Shown: positions 30,401-37,978 of the stretch, piece by piece
Layout: the number at the start of each line of letters is the position of its first letter
Numbering within the stretch: the stretch's first letter is position 1
NCBI GenBank assembly: GCA_030424595.1
Contig: JAUHWG010000026.1
Span: forward strand, 62,001 to 126,000
Source: Polyangia bacterium
GTDB taxonomy: Bacteria; Myxococcota_A; Polyangia; Nannocystales; Nannocystaceae
DNA length: 64,000 bases
Direction: 5' to 3'
Notes under the pieces: generated by a model
What the model was told of the DNA's origin: nothing
Databases searched by the model: none
The model's input: the letters and a program-made list of their open reading frames with translations, nothing else
Translations under genes and position numbers: made by a program

Positions 30401-32578
30401 CTGGAGCGCGGGCACGACGGTGCGCTGCGACGAGGCGATCTCGCCTACGCCTGCTTCGCCGGCAGCCAAGTGGCGCCGATGTCCTTCTTCGCCGGCGACA
30501 ACCTCAGCCGCGTCGAGGACCAAGCGGCGACCTACGCGGCCTTCCTCCGCCACTCAGGCGCCGCCGAGGGGCACCACTTCGTCGCCGCGCTCGAGCGCCT
30601 GTGTCATCACCTCCGCGCCCTCGACGATGCGCCGCTCGACGCGAGCGCCGCCAGGCCCCCCAAGGACCGCGACGGCCGTGCCGGTCAGAGCATGGGAGGC
30701 CTCTACATCCCGCTCTACTACGGGATCTGCCTCTACCACGCGGGGGATCACGGCGAGGCCCAGATCCACTTCGACGCCGCAGCCCAAGACCCGACCCCCC
30801 TCGTCGAGCTCGTGACCCGCGTCGACCTCGACTTCTTCTCGGCGCTCAACCTCGCGGAGCTGGCGATGCAGGCCAGCCCCGGCGAGCGCCGCCGCATCAT
30901 GGGGCGGATCGCAGAGCACCACGAGCGCCTCCTCCGCTTTGCCGCCCTCTCTCGGCCGAGCTTCGGCGCACGCGCTGAGATCGTCTCCGGGGCTCGGGCC
31001 TGGATTGAGGGGCGGACTCACGAGGCCCTCCCCCACCTCAACGCCGCGATTAGCCTCGCGTCTGAGGCTGGCGACTCACACCGGGAAGCCCTCGCCGCCG
31101 AGCTCGCGGCCCGCGTAGCGATCGCCACCGAGACCACCTTTCTCCTCGATCACTACCTCGCTCTGGCCTTCGACGCCTACCAGCGCTACGGCGCGATCGC
31201 CAAGCTCAGCGCCCTGCGGGCCAGCTACGGCGAGCGCAGGCCGGCGAACGAACCGCGCAGCCGAGCCCCGACGGAGACCTCAACCTTGGTCCCCATCGAC
31301 GGCGGCACCGGCAAGTCGCTCGACGTCGGCACTGTCATCAAGGCGACTCAGGCCCTCTCCGGCGAGATCGTCCTCGATCGCCTCCTCGACACGCTCATCC
31401 AGGTCGTCATGGAGAACGCCGGGGCGCGACGTTGCTTCCTGGTGCTCGTCCACGAGGGGCGGCTCCTGATCGAGGCGGAGGGGTCGGTCGACAGCTCAGA
31501 GATCGAGGTGCTCCGCTCGACGCCGATCGAGAAGCACGACGATCTTCCCCACTCGATCCTCAAGTACGTCATCCGCTCAGGCTCGAGCGTCGTCCTCGAG
31601 GACGCAGGTCAGCGCGGCGCCTTCACCAAGGATCACTACGTCCGTCGCGAGGCGCTGAAGTCGGTGCTCTGCATGCCGATCATTCACCATAACAAGGTGA
31701 TGGGCGCCCTCTACCTCGAGAACAACCTGGCGACCGAGGTCTTCACCGGTGACCGCCTCGAGCTGCTCAACCAGCTCGCGGCGCAGCTCGCGATCTCTGT
31801 CGACAACGCTCGCCTCTACGAGTCCCTCGATCAGGCCCGCGAGAACGCGGTCAACGCGGACCAGGCGAAGACCCGCTTCCTCATGAACATGAGCCATGAG
31901 CTGAGGACGCCGCTCAACGCGATCATCGGCTACACCGAGCTCATCGAGGAGGACCTGATGGACGGGGTCTCGGACGGCTTCGTCGACGACATCGGCAGCA
32001 TCCAGACCGCGGCGCTACGCCTAGAGCGGACCCTCGAGAGCGCCCTGGAGCTGTCGCGGATCGAGGCCGGAACCTTCACCATCGAGCTCGAGGATGTCGA
32101 CGTCAACGAGCTGATCCGCGACATCCTCCGCGAGCTCGCGCCGGTCGTCTCGGAGCGCAACAACCAGCTCAACCTAGAGATCGACGAGGTCGGCCTGGTC
32201 ATCAGCGATCGTCTCCGTCTGCGCTACTGCCTGCGCAGCGTCCTCGACAACGCGATCCGCTTCACCGAGGGCGGCTCTGTCAGCCTCAAGGTCCAGGTCC
32301 TCGGCGAGGGGTACCTGTCGCGCCTCGGGATCGTCGTCAGCGACAGTGGGATCGGGATCCCGCCCGAGCACATGCAACGGGTCTTCGCCGCGTTCACCCA
32401 GGCGGACGACTCGACGACCCGCAGCTACGAGGGTTCAGGCGTCTCGCTGGCGGTGACGAGGCATATCTGCGATGCGCTCGGCGGGTCGATCACCGCCGAG
32501 TCGACCGTCGGCGTCGGCTCGGTCTTTAGGATCGACCTGCCGATCCGACGCCCGTCAGCGCAGACTCGGGCTAGCTAG
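27434..32578 (+). CDS. pseudokinase/AAA ATPase/GAF/histidine kinase
   Basis: GTG at 27434 is preferred, giving 1,714 residues. An earlier open stretch from 27287 has no coding character, and TATACT at 27398-27403 would place transcription just ahead of GTG. Residues 1-275 are a Ser/Thr kinase-like domain whose key residues are altered: HRNLSPEAIMV for HRDxKPxN and TLTDLSEA for DFG. An AAA/NTPase domain follows (LIAGAPGSGKSHH at about 319; VVVLDDLHRID at about 449), then a helical repeat region, a GAF domain (about 1297-1460), HisKA with NMSHELRTPLN at about 1485, and HATPase_c. The ATPase G2 box reads EGSGVSLAV instead of GGTGLGLAI. There are no membrane segments. The architecture matches the 'trifunctional' kinase/ATP-binding/sensor kinase family. 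The partner regulator is not adjacent. Confidence 0.88.
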   Translation: MLSVSGYDIDGVLYAGRDVITHRGRSLADGRSVLLRCPLSEHPSRHVLARLRRELTILTTLDGDRINRAVELVPCSRGLALVVEDQGADTLRQHFERGPLTPAKFIELAVGIVDAVAALHRHGLAHRNLSPEAIMVSEDGLVTLTDLSEAAPFNSGGAAGSDPERSFEYVAPEQTGRLNRAVDQRSDFYVLGVIFFQLLTGRLPFVQKNRLELAHAHITDQPPRPSSLTAATPACLDAIVLKLLAKIADERYQSAAGLRHDLDRCRELIAGDQTSATFQLGAVDPAPRLSFADRLYGSEGLVHEFLAAFERASKGSRELVLIAGAPGSGKSHHLSDIRHNHLPKRGQVLAGRCQPRSSVPYGPLLTAVRARLQVILEAEEAELSIWRMQIEAAIGEGAALLGGFIPEIGQLLDEVGSSASTPATEDEDRQRFQSLFDALLRAIATAQPPFVVVLDDLHRIDPSSAGALIRLFEDPRGHAILVIATYCTDSPGSAHLVRELASTISEHGATVTEQALAPLSGGDTVALLRDSLTPTESSLRTLADHVLGGSGGNPHRTRLLLETLHRRGSIRYETASHRWNWSVDGEHPEYDLLAHLGAQLADAPAPTKEALASAACIGLHFDLSLLRDLVGVNAGPLALALKPALERGLICSIGEPDSSTITYTFTHPSLLEPALANLDVDARKDCQRRLGRILLDRGAASDERIFDAAEQLSLGLRDSAGWAERSECARICHEAGTRAMISGGYATAATFLERGIDLMPAVAWQDEHRLMLGLFTGLADARLFLGDSAGASTLFDQALSEMRSSLGRAELLAFKISREIGLRRFSDALTTGRAGLKLLGVKLPAASSRTSLALELTRLRWQLRKRSIRCVLDTPESLDRRTYVIHNLLMYMAPAAVFTDFKLAALIFLRLTNLTLETGRTEFSAFGVAGYGLFLATIQADYSGAAEASEVADALLSLLPSPTTEPRVDLITGLFVQPWSGAVHDAKGRLERGHDGALRRGDLAYACFAGSQVAPMSFFAGDNLSRVEDQAATYAAFLRHSGAAEGHHFVAALERLCHHLRALDDAPLDASAARPPKDRDGRAGQSMGGLYIPLYYGICLYHAGDHGEAQIHFDAAAQDPTPLVELVTRVDLDFFSALNLAELAMQASPGERRRIMGRIAEHHERLLRFAALSRPSFGARAEIVSGARAWIEGRTHEALPHLNAAISLASEAGDSHREALAAELAARVAIATETTFLLDHYLALAFDAYQRYGAIAKLSALRASYGERRPANEPRSRAPTETSTLVPIDGGTGKSLDVGTVIKATQALSGEIVLDRLLDTLIQVVMENAGARRCFLVLVHEGRLLIEAEGSVDSSEIEVLRSTPIEKHDDLPHSILKYVIRSGSSVVLEDAGQRGAFTKDHYVRREALKSVLCMPIIHHNKVMGALYLENNLATEVFTGDRLELLNQLAAQLAISVDNARLYESLDQARENAVNADQAKTRFLMNMSHELRTPLNAIIGYTELIEEDLMDGVSDGFVDDIGSIQTAALRLERTLESALELSRIEAGTFTIELEDVDVNELIRDILRELAPVVSERNNQLNLEIDEVGLVISDRLRLRYCLRSVLDNAIRFTEGGSVSLKVQVLGEGYLSRLGIVVSDSGIGIPPEHMQRVFAAFTQADDSTTRSYEGSGVSLAVTRHICDALGGSITAESTVGVGSVFRIDLPIRRPSAQTRAS

Positions 32579-32769
32579 GGGCCCGAGCTTCAGCCAGGCC
32601 CTTCGGCGTGCCGCCCGTTACGTCCAAGTCTACGACCGTTCTCTTCGTAAGCTTCTGCTCCGCCGCCTGTGTATGCAGCCCCATGCGCTTCACCCTCGGC
32701 GAACGCCGGCTTGCCTGCGCCCTCGCGATCGGGCATATCGACGGCTCGACAAGGCCAAGGAGGCGCACG

Positions 32770-33111
32770 ATGAAGACTATCGACTGGTACTATCACCGCA
32801 AGAGTTGAACGTCCTGCAAACGATCGCAGGAGTTTCTTGCGAACAACGGCGCGGCGATCGCTGAGACGACAATCGCCAACAAGATCCGCTTTGAGGGCGA
32901 GGCCGCCCTCGAGATCGCGCGTCAGACCAAGCGTGTCTGGGTCGCGAAGGGCAAGAAGATCACCAAGCTCGACGTCGCTGAGAGCGCCGATGAGGAGCTT
33001 CTCCGGGTCATCCTCGGGCCGAGCGGCAAGCTCCGTGCGCCGGTGCTCCGCGCGGGTGACCTGCTCTTGGTCGGCTTCAACGCCGATCTCTACAGCGAAG
33101 CGCTCACCTGA
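32770..33111 (+). CDS. ArsC-family selenoprotein (in-frame TGA read as Sec)
   Basis: ATG at 32770 is preceded by a perfect AAGGAGG (32757-32763) with six-base spacing. The frame reads MKTIDWYYHRKS, TGA at 32806-32808, then TSCKRSQEFLANNGAAI and on to a normal TGA at 33109-33111, 113 codons in all. The TGA falls at the first position of the C-x-x-C site of ArsC/Spx-like thioredoxin folds, so the product would carry U-T-S-C at 13-16. Downstream features also fit: VWVAKGKKITKLDV, then LLRVILGPSGKLRAPVLRAG with the conserved Arg-Ala-Pro cis-proline loop. It is probably a cytoplasmic redox enzyme; arsenate reduction is not implied. Sec insertion needs selA, selB and selC, none of which lie in the window. 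The alternative is a broken gene, but codon use stays clean after the TGA. Confidence 0.85.
32806..32841 (+). promoter_or_regulatory. candidate bacterial SECIS element
   Basis: Just after the TGA, CGCAGG (32825-32830) pairs with CTTGCG (32836-32841) around the loop AGTTT. The second loop base is G and the loop starts 22 nt past the TGA. This fits the bacterial SECIS rule as I recall it: a short stem, a G within the first two loop bases, and a distance of about 16-37 nt. A competing stem, TCCTGC (32812-32817) with GCAGGA (32826-32831), starts closer to the TGA. Confidence 0.6.
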
Positions 33112-33535
33112 ACGACCAGGCCTGAGCGAACCCGCGGCCGTCGCACGGGACCCGCCCTCGCAAGACTCCGCGCGTCCCAGCGCGAGCCTTGACGGCGTCC
33201 GGTCGGCGGTCGCGGGTGTGTGCGCGACCACGACCGGAGGCCACCGCCGGTGGCTTCGACGGACGAGATGGAGACGAGCCTTCTCCGCGCCGCGGCCCGA
33301 TAGGACGCCCGGCCCCCTCGCCCATGTCGTGCCTCCGCGAGCCCGTGACGGTCGCACGCGGTCGCACTGTGTCGAGCTAGCGCAGGCTCGGCCTATGCTT
33401 CTGGCTCGGGCGATCTTCGCGACCGAGAAGATGAAGTACACAAGACCCGCCCTGGTGTTGGAGGTCGCTGATGATCCGGGGGTCAGCTTCGCGCCTTGAC
33501 CGCACTCTCAGCCTGGCCGATCGTCAGTGTCTACG
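33112..33535. other. intergenic region without a recognised gene
   Basis: This is 420 bp between the selenoprotein stop and the next ATG. It is GC-rich with small palindromes such as GCCACCGCCGGTGGC near 33240. Open frames on both strands lack protein-like content. A 22-codon frame at 33431-33499 (MKYTRPALVLEVADDPG) is too short to support. Confidence 0.4.
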
Positions 33536-35869
33536 ATGGCGGATGAGGACCAGGCGGACGGACGCGGCCAAACCCAAGGCTCAGCCGAGACCCCGGACCC
33601 AGCCGAGACCCGAACGCTCGGCGCGACCGATCCGATCGCCGAAGACGAAGACGTTCCGACCAGCCGGTGGACCCGCACGATCGATCGGGTCACGTATGTC
33701 TTCCTCCACCGGGGGAGCGCGCTCCTCTACCAGCTGACGATCGCGATCACGCTCGGCACGCTCCTCGGGACCGTGATCGCGCTGGTGCTCTTCGGCGAGA
33801 AGAACCTCGAGATCTTGATCGGTGGTGTCGGCGGGATCGCCGTGGTCTCAGCGCTCCTGCGCTGGGTGGTCGCCTCGGTCCCCGAGCTCGACGATCACAG
33901 CCGGGTGCTGTCGGCGAAGCGGCGGGTCTTCATCCTCACCGTCCTCGCCGCAGCGATCGCGTTCTACGGCCACTATTGGACGATTCGCAGCGGTTTCCCG
34001 CTGATCCCGCTGGGTCAAGACACCGAGCTCTATCGCCGGATCAACCGCCTCGAAGACCAGGTCAAGCAGGTCGAGGTCGACCTCGGGACCGTGCCGATGC
34101 ACCGGCATAGCCTGACGACGGCGCCGCAGGTCCGGAGCTGGCGGCGGATCCCGGTCAAGCCCGGCAAGCCCTACAACCTCCGCCTCGAGACCGGCGACAC
34201 CAGCCGCGATGTGTGGGTAGAGCTGGTCGTCACCGACGAGAAGGGCGACATCCTCGGCGCACGTCGTGCCCTGAGCAGCCGTGATCTCCGGCTCACGGTC
34301 CTCACCGAGGATCACTGGTCGATCGGCGTCGGTGTTCGCTGGTGGCCCCGCGGCACGGGTCCCCTCGACATGATCGACGACGACCCGCCCAAGGCCCCCC
34401 TCGAACTCCAGCTCACGGCGACGGAGGCCCAGGCCGCTCGGATCTCGAGCGCCTGGACCGGAGAGTTCGCCGACCTCAGCTTCGACGGCAGGGAGCTCCG
34501 CGCCAGCGGTGATTCGAGCGAGAGCAGCAGCGACACGATGCGCAGCCGCTGCGGCGGTGATGGGAGCAACGAGCTGCTCTATCGCCTGGATCTATCGCAG
34601 GCCACCTCCGGCGGGTGGTTGGCGATCGCCGCCCAGTCCGAGCTGACGATGGCGACGATCGTCGGGCTCTACGCGGAGGACGGAAAGAGCCTAGACGATG
34701 AGGGGATCGAGACCCTCACGCTGCGCGAGCTCGCCTGTGATGGGTCCGCTTTCCTCTTCGAGGGCAACCCGGACAGCCTCCGCCGCGACAACCTGACGTC
34801 TACGCTGCACGTCGCGGTTCCTCCAGGTATCTACTACCTCGCGATCGACGGTCTGCCGGCGCAGCGTCGTCGCGAGCGACCGCTCGCCCTCCCCTTCACC
34901 CTGCGCGGCACCTTCACCCCCTTCGACGCGACGAGCACGCTGGAGATCGACAGCGACGCGCCCTCGTCGACCCACCTCGTCGATCTCCTCCACGCCCGCT
35001 CGGTCGAGCGCTGCGAGCGGCGTGACATCAACTATGTCGACCTGCCGGTGCGGATCGACGGCGAGCAGAAGCTCGTCACCGCGAGCCTCAGCGCCGAAGG
35101 CTCCCACGTCGCGAGCCGCCTCGTGTGGTTGCCCGATCAGCCCGTCGACCCCGGCTGCGACCTCTACGAGAGCGCCGAGAGCCGGCCCTTTGTCACCGTC
35201 GGCGCCGAGGAGCCGAAGACGATCCGCCTCTTTCGCCCCGCGCCCAACCGCCAGCCGGCGATCGAGTCGCTCTCGTTCCGCGTCGACACCCCCGCCACCG
35301 AGGCGCTGAAAGAGGCCTGCAAGAACGCCCCCGTGCTCGCCAAGTCGAACAGCGGCTCCCTCTACGGTCGGACAGGCTCCGGGACAAACCCGATCATCGG
35401 CCTCGACAACGAGCCCCTCGTGCAAAAGGACGAGCCTCAGTCGCAGGTCTTCGCCGTCGCCGCCTGCGCTGCCAACGCCCGTTGGCAGCCGCCCAGGAGC
35501 GACGACCCTTCGAAGCCGATGCGATCGATAAACCCCCTCGCCTACGCCCCCGGCGAGGACACCCCGGAGTCGATCTGGACCCTGTCGCTGAAGGAGGCCT
35601 CGACGATCGACCTCATGGTCACGTCTTCGGCCCAGGGGCAGCTCCTCTACACGTCGATCATCCGCGAGTGCCAGACCATCCCCCAGGTCATCGCCTGCGA
35701 ACAGGCACGCGGACCGCAACAGGTCACCGCCCACGTCCGCCTCCCCGCGGGGACCTATCAGATCATCGCTGACGGCCCCGGCCCGCACTTCTTGGCGATG
35801 GACATCGACCCTGTGAAGAGCAGCCCCGGCGATCCGCTCGATCCGCGCAACGACCCGCTCGGCGACTAG
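33536..35869 (+). CDS. membrane-anchored protein of unknown function
   Basis: From ATG at 33536 (the preceding GTG at 33527 is possible) the 777-residue product has an acidic cytoplasmic head. Three hydrophobic segments follow at about 60-80, 87-105 and 125-145 (LLYQLTIAITLGTLLGTVIA, EILIGGVGGIAVVSALLRWV, VFILTVLAAAIAFYGHYWTI). Then comes a coiled-coil-like stretch (YRRINRLEDQVKQVEVDLG) and about 600 residues of beta-rich sequence. The latter contains repeated 'PAGTYQIIADGP' and 'PPGIYYLAIDGL' segments, the pattern of pre-peptidase C-terminal-like sandwiches. No catalytic site is recognised. It is presumably exported beyond the inner membrane. The TAG stop lies at the left end of a family-2 repeat. 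Confidence 0.75.
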   Translation: MADEDQADGRGQTQGSAETPDPAETRTLGATDPIAEDEDVPTSRWTRTIDRVTYVFLHRGSALLYQLTIAITLGTLLGTVIALVLFGEKNLEILIGGVGGIAVVSALLRWVVASVPELDDHSRVLSAKRRVFILTVLAAAIAFYGHYWTIRSGFPLIPLGQDTELYRRINRLEDQVKQVEVDLGTVPMHRHSLTTAPQVRSWRRIPVKPGKPYNLRLETGDTSRDVWVELVVTDEKGDILGARRALSSRDLRLTVLTEDHWSIGVGVRWWPRGTGPLDMIDDDPPKAPLELQLTATEAQAARISSAWTGEFADLSFDGRELRASGDSSESSSDTMRSRCGGDGSNELLYRLDLSQATSGGWLAIAAQSELTMATIVGLYAEDGKSLDDEGIETLTLRELACDGSAFLFEGNPDSLRRDNLTSTLHVAVPPGIYYLAIDGLPAQRRRERPLALPFTLRGTFTPFDATSTLEIDSDAPSSTHLVDLLHARSVERCERRDINYVDLPVRIDGEQKLVTASLSAEGSHVASRLVWLPDQPVDPGCDLYESAESRPFVTVGAEEPKTIRLFRPAPNRQPAIESLSFRVDTPATEALKEACKNAPVLAKSNSGSLYGRTGSGTNPIIGLDNEPLVQKDEPQSQVFAVAACAANARWQPPRSDDPSKPMRSINPLAYAPGEDTPESIWTLSLKEASTIDLMVTSSAQGQLLYTSIIRECQTIPQVIACEQARGPQQVTAHVRLPAGTYQIIADGPGPHFLAMDIDPVKSSPGDPLDPRNDPLGD

Positions 35870-36036
35870 GGGCCGCGGCAGGGCCCGCGCGCTCCGGCCT
35901 GCGTCGGCACTCTCGGCGCCGCCAAGAGTCGCGGTACAGCCGGACACAGCGGCGTCTCGCTCGCCGCCGAGAGCCCAGGGGACCCTCGCCGCAGCCGCCG
36001 AGGAGCGGCCCCGCGCAGACGCCCGCGGGCCTCTAG
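35866..36036. repeat. diverged copy of the CTAG-ended short repeat (family 2)
   Basis: The 171-bp interval has CTAG at both ends, and the first CTAG supplies the TAG stop of the upstream gene. Its core CTCTCGGCGCCGCC, CGCGGTACAG and ACAGCGGCGTCTCG matches the complement of the copy at 24405-24567 (CTCTCGGCCCCGCC, TGCGGTACGA, ACAGCGGCGTTTCG). The terminal arm CCGCGGCAGGGCCCGCGCGC corresponds to CCGTGGCAAAAGTCCCGCGT. No gene is present. Confidence 0.7.
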
Positions 36037-36175
36037 GGCGCGCTTGACGCTCTCCATCGAGCGCCCCCAACGGGCGTATAGTCGCCCTGGGGCAGGTTTT
36101 GGGCCTTCGCGAGAAAAATGCGAGCTGGCGTGAACCGGCGGCCCCCCGCTCCGACTACCTTCCACGGAGAGTCCG

Positions 36176-37780
36176 ATGTCCCTGCTCAACTGGCCCAACT
36201 TTACTGCTTCCGTGGAACCCCAGACCGAGGGCGCCGACGCTGAGCTCGGAGCGCTCAGTCCTGAGCGCGCCCTCCTGTCCCCCGTATGGATCGCGTCGCT
36301 CGCGATCCTCGGGCTCAACGATCACCTCTTCAAGGGCTCGGGCCTCCTCCCCGATGTGCTCACGGGCAAGCTGAGCGACGTCGCCGGGATGCTGGTCGCT
36401 CCGGCGCTGCTCGCCGCCGTGACCCGCACCAAGAGCCGCCGCGGGCTCTTCCTCTGTCACCTCGCGGTCGGAGCCGTGTTCGCGGCGATCAACCTCTCCG
36501 GCGACGCTGCGGCCGCATGGAGCGCCCTCATGGGCCTCGTCGGCGCGCCCTGGACGATCACCGTAGATCCGACCGACCTCATCGTCCTGCCGGCGCTCTT
36601 CCTCTCCTGGAGGGCGCTCGCCCCGGACATGACGAAGCCTGTCCCAAGAGGCAGGGTTCGCGCCATCGAGGGGACCCTCGCGAGCGTCGGCGTCTGCCTC
36701 TCGGTCGCGACGAGCCAGAGCGAGCCCTGGGAGGGCGAAGAGGGCTGGTGGACCAACCCGATCAACGCCGATGTCTACGTCCAGAACACCTCGGACGTGA
36801 GCACGGTCGTCCGCCTCCGGAGCCCCCGCGCGGGCGTCATGCTCGACTGTTTTGAGATCGCGGCGAACCCCGGCATCCTCTCCGAGGAGATCTTCGGCGA
36901 GGCCGTCTCCTACACCCTGGCGCCCGGCAACGTCGTCGCTGCCCGCGACACCGGCGTCACCCAAGGCCAAGCGTGCTACGCGGTGCTCGTCGAGGGCGAC
37001 ACCTTCCCGCAGACGCTCGTGTTCTGGGAGAACGGCGACATTCCGGTCGAGTGGATCGACGGCGATCGGGCCCTCGAAGGCGGACTTATCCTCGAGTGGG
37101 AGGACGACCACCACACGATCGAGGCGATGAAGCGCCCTGAGCTCATCCAGCCCCTCGCGGACAGCGACGATCCGCCCGCCGGCGCCTGCACCCCGCAGGA
37201 GGACGGCGGACGGCTCGCCTGGACGCAGCCGCAGAGCGGGTCGCGGCGGGTCGCGGCGCTCGACGTCGGCCCCGACGGTTGCATCGCCGTCGACTTCTCC
37301 TCGGGCGAGCCCGACGGTCTCACCGACTGGTACGTCTGCGCACCGCCGGAGCTCTTCCCCTTCGTGGTCGGCGATTGGATCCGCAGCGAGACGATCAACG
37401 AGGCGCTCATCACCCGCCGCGTCATCGGCCCCGACCAGGAGCCGGTCGCGTCCGCGGAGCTCTTCCTGAGCACCGGCAGCGCCCTCCCGCCGCTGATCGA
37501 CACGACCCTCAGCCTCCGCGCTGACTTCGACTGCGGCCTCGCCCCGGACGCGTGCGGCAGCGTCTCTCGCAACGCCAGCCTGACCGCCCAGCGGAGCGAT
37601 CTTCCGGTCGCCTCGATCGCCGTCGGCGAGACCGCGCACCTCGACCTGCCCGGCTCCGACCTGGCCATCCACCTAGTCCACGCCCAGGAGCGGGTCCTGG
37701 TCAACACGGAGTGCTCCGAAGGACCCGCCGCGACCGGCGATGACATCGAGGTGGTCGCGGTCTACACCGAGCCGCAGTAG
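36176..37780 (+). CDS. membrane protein with NDH/GKLSD motif and exported domain
   Basis: ATG at 36176 follows ACGGAGAG. The first 190 residues contain about four hydrophobic helices. They include the block LNDHLFKGSGLLPDVLTGKL then SDVAGMLVAPALLAA, a signature shared by a group of uncharacterised membrane proteins whose consensus is roughly NDHxLK...GKLSDxAG. The remaining 340 residues are soluble and beta-rich, with scattered Cys and acidic residues (WENGDIPVEWIDGDRALEGG, ILEWEDDHHTIEAM), and presumably face outward. TATAGT lies at about 36077-36082 as a possible -10 box, without a clear -35 partner. Function is unknown. Confidence 0.75.
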   Translation: MSLLNWPNFTASVEPQTEGADAELGALSPERALLSPVWIASLAILGLNDHLFKGSGLLPDVLTGKLSDVAGMLVAPALLAAVTRTKSRRGLFLCHLAVGAVFAAINLSGDAAAAWSALMGLVGAPWTITVDPTDLIVLPALFLSWRALAPDMTKPVPRGRVRAIEGTLASVGVCLSVATSQSEPWEGEEGWWTNPINADVYVQNTSDVSTVVRLRSPRAGVMLDCFEIAANPGILSEEIFGEAVSYTLAPGNVVAARDTGVTQGQACYAVLVEGDTFPQTLVFWENGDIPVEWIDGDRALEGGLILEWEDDHHTIEAMKRPELIQPLADSDDPPAGACTPQEDGGRLAWTQPQSGSRRVAALDVGPDGCIAVDFSSGEPDGLTDWYVCAPPELFPFVVGDWIRSETINEALITRRVIGPDQEPVASAELFLSTGSALPPLIDTTLSLRADFDCGLAPDACGSVSRNASLTAQRSDLPVASIAVGETAHLDLPGSDLAIHLVHAQERVLVNTECSEGPAATGDDIEVVAVYTEPQ

Positions 37781-37800
37781 CCCCTCCAGAGCAAGCGCGT

Positions 37801-37842
37801 CGCCGACCGGCGGCGGTCGTTCACCGACCGCGCCGGTCGGCG
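37801..37842 (+). terminator. long perfect-arm hairpin
   Basis: CGCCGACCGGC and GCGGTCG pair with CGACCGC and GCCGGTCGGCG around a TTCAC loop, giving about 18 pairs with one bulged G. It begins 21 bp past the stop of the preceding gene and is followed by AACTTAATT, not a clean T-run. Confidence 0.7.
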
Positions 37843-37978
37843 AACTTAATTGGCCGACTCGGCGGGAGCGAGACGCAGGCCGCCCCGCTGACGATGACTC
37901 CCAGCGTGACGCCTGCGCGACCGCGCTCGATGAGAGCGGCTGACGTCCCCCTCTGCGCTCGTGTAGGATCAGCGGCGA

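Noticed and set aside
32837-33499. Long frame overlapping the selenoprotein region in another phase
   Set aside because: Its Arg/Ser/Pro-rich translation has no motif, whereas the phase with the single TGA has a ribosome site, the active-site motif and the cis-Pro loop.
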